Source: Cardinalis cardinalis (taxonomy: Eukaryota; Chordata; Aves; Passeriformes; Cardinalidae). From it: DNA of 64,000 bases. The notes under the pieces are model-generated. The model saw nothing but the letters and a program-made list of their open reading frames with translations. It searched no databases and had not been told where the DNA came from. Location: contig JACDOX010000001.1 in NCBI GenBank assembly GCA_014549065.1, forward strand, positions 4,393,481 to 4,457,480, given 5' to 3'. A program made the position numbers and the translations under genes. Below, one piece after another: positions 62,601-64,000 of the stretch (position 1 is its first letter; each line of letters begins with the position of its first letter).

Positions 62601-64000
62601 TTTAAAAAGCTCGCAGGATGGTCATACAATTCATAACTGTATGGGTAAAATGAGAGAAGCAATTTTATTAGGAAATATTTAATTTGCTTAGACCAAATNA
62701 TCTGCTTGGAGAAGAAAACACCAAAGAGACCTATAGATGGCCTTAGTACTAAATGCTTGTCTNCTTTCCCAGAGGTAATATCTGTTTGTCTAGTAAAAGA
62801 TATTACCTTCCATTGCAAGTATTTGTTCTCTCTGAAGGCTCGGGTTAAAACAAAACAGTTTCTTGAAGATGGAAATGTATTTCCTCCTTTAACAGTACCT
62901 ACTGAATCCTGCAGGTGTTTAGTCTAGGTGCTTTAGGATTAAGTTCATAAATAATAATTTGGCTTTTAATCATGCCTTTCAGTTGAGCCCTCTTGTTACA
63001 GCCAAGCTTTAACCGGGATGATTACTATAGCATCACCTAAACCCCTAAACCAGAGACAATAAAACTGAGGTTTCATGGCACGGATCCACTAACTTTAATA
63101 AATGAAACTGAGTGAATAACTATAAACAAAGAATGTGAAAGTAGGTTATCAAACCATGTGATAATATCTGTTCCTTGGAAACATGAAAGTAACTATTTCT
63201 GTGTCAAGAACGAAACCCTGTTTAAGTGGTATCATAAGCTGACTGCAATTTTCCTGTGTGCCCAAACTTCAGTGTATAATGTTGAGGCTTCTGTGCAAAA
63301 TGATGTAATTATCTGCATGCCCTATCAGAGTCAGGTATTTATATTTGAAAGCCTGTGTCTCTGTCATCTGGAGGATCCTTATCAAGATGAGAGCTCAACT
63401 GCGTGGGATAATATGCAGTTGCATGAGAGGAGACCTGGTTCTGTCCCTGAATAGTTTGCAAGATGCAACACGTGAAGTGGCGTCTCCCCCTTCCCCTTTT
63501 TTTTTTTGAAGAAAGGAATGGAGAGCAAGGGTTATGGTAATTCACTTGAATATAACGTTGGCTAACAGTGTGCACAAATTGTCCAGACTGTCTCTAACAG
63601 CCAGTCATTTTCCCTGAGAGAAAATGAAGATGTCCTTGTATGATGGAAAAAAACATTAGACAAAGCAGGAAAAGCGCTTGTAGGTTGTCCATGTTAATGT
63701 TTTTCAGCATTATTTGGTCTGTTAGAAGCTGGCTGTTACTCTGATTACAGGTTGATGGTGAGATCAATGGTACTGAGATAATACTAGGAAGTGATAGATT
63801 GAATTCTTAATGCTAAAGAAGTCAACTAATCTACTAAAATGATGCTTTTAAGAGATGCCGTTGCAGTGCAAATGCTACAGATGCCAAGATTGCAGCAGGG
63901 TCTATACTCTATAGAGTACAAGTCAGTGTCCCTTAACTAATATTAAGTAATCTTGTTTTGTGCTCATTTTGTGCTTTAGCAGCTCAATGTCCCCTACTAT

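Larger units (their letters stand above)
43944..64000 (+). other. SPIDR intron sequence to the window end; no confident exon
   Basis: About 20 kb, AT-rich, with isolated N bases and no CpG island. I looked for the next conserved SPIDR blocks (human A-R-Q-I-M-E-R-L-I-D-P, the E-R-L-N-G-L segment and S-L-W-R-H-Q) and did not find them. Separate entries give an old CR1/L3-like tail at 45.4 kb, G- and T-rich tracts and a tandem duplication. A 128-codon open frame behind a strong acceptor at 50234 is discussed as a finding, not called as a gene. Confidence 0.5.

Noticed and set aside
1..64000. tRNA, rRNA, CRISPR, IS elements, operons or phage genes
   Set aside because: No cloverleaf-forming A/B-box pair, spacer-repeat array, transposase or prokaryotic gene layout was seen. 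The splice sites and CR1 repeats show vertebrate nuclear DNA.

Overview
This window looks like a vertebrate nuclear chromosome, most likely from a bird. It is AT-rich and gene-poor, with two sharp CpG islands. The dispersed repeats I can recognise are all CR1-type LINE fragments, several ending in the ATTCTGTGA-type tail typical of avian CR1. I saw no Alu-, L1- or B-type mammalian repeat and no prokaryotic-style gene organisation. About two hundred isolated N bases interrupt the sequence. Most of the long open frames are chance ORFs or CpG-island shadows.

Two genes can be supported, arranged head to head. On the minus strand, a CpG island at about 12.93-13.62 kb holds a 19-codon first exon. 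Its protein matches the N-terminus of the SELENOI/EPT1 ethanolaminephosphotransferase family, and I read it as a SELENOI-like paralogue. Its next exon is not visible, so 1-13247 is probably its first intron, cut by the window edge. On the plus strand, a second CpG island at about 19.25-20.17 kb holds a 7-codon first exon of SPIDR, the scaffold protein that links BLM and RAD51 in homologous recombination. Exons 2-5 lie at 26.5, 27.6, 29.2 and 31.9 kb. Their reading phases join without a break into exactly 200 codons, about a fifth of the protein. Two acidic open segments at 32.7 and 43.9 kb are phase-compatible candidates for exons 6 and 7. The rest of SPIDR lies beyond 64 kb.

Layout: 1-13247, SELENOI-like intron with an old CR1 at 8.3-9.5 kb. 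13.2-13.6 kb, first CpG island. 13.6-19.2 kb, intergenic. 19.2-20.2 kb, SPIDR promoter and exon 1. 20.2-32.1 kb, compact SPIDR 5' exons. 32.3-37.7 kb, a CR1 cluster with an unexplained CpG-rich block at 33.15-33.50 kb. 37.7-64 kb, a large SPIDR intron with few recognisable elements.

I found no operon, CRISPR array, integrated virus with coding genes, tRNA or rRNA. The observations most worth following up are the SELENOI-like paralogue beside SPIDR, the two candidate SPIDR exons, and the orphan CpG-rich block between two CR1 copies.
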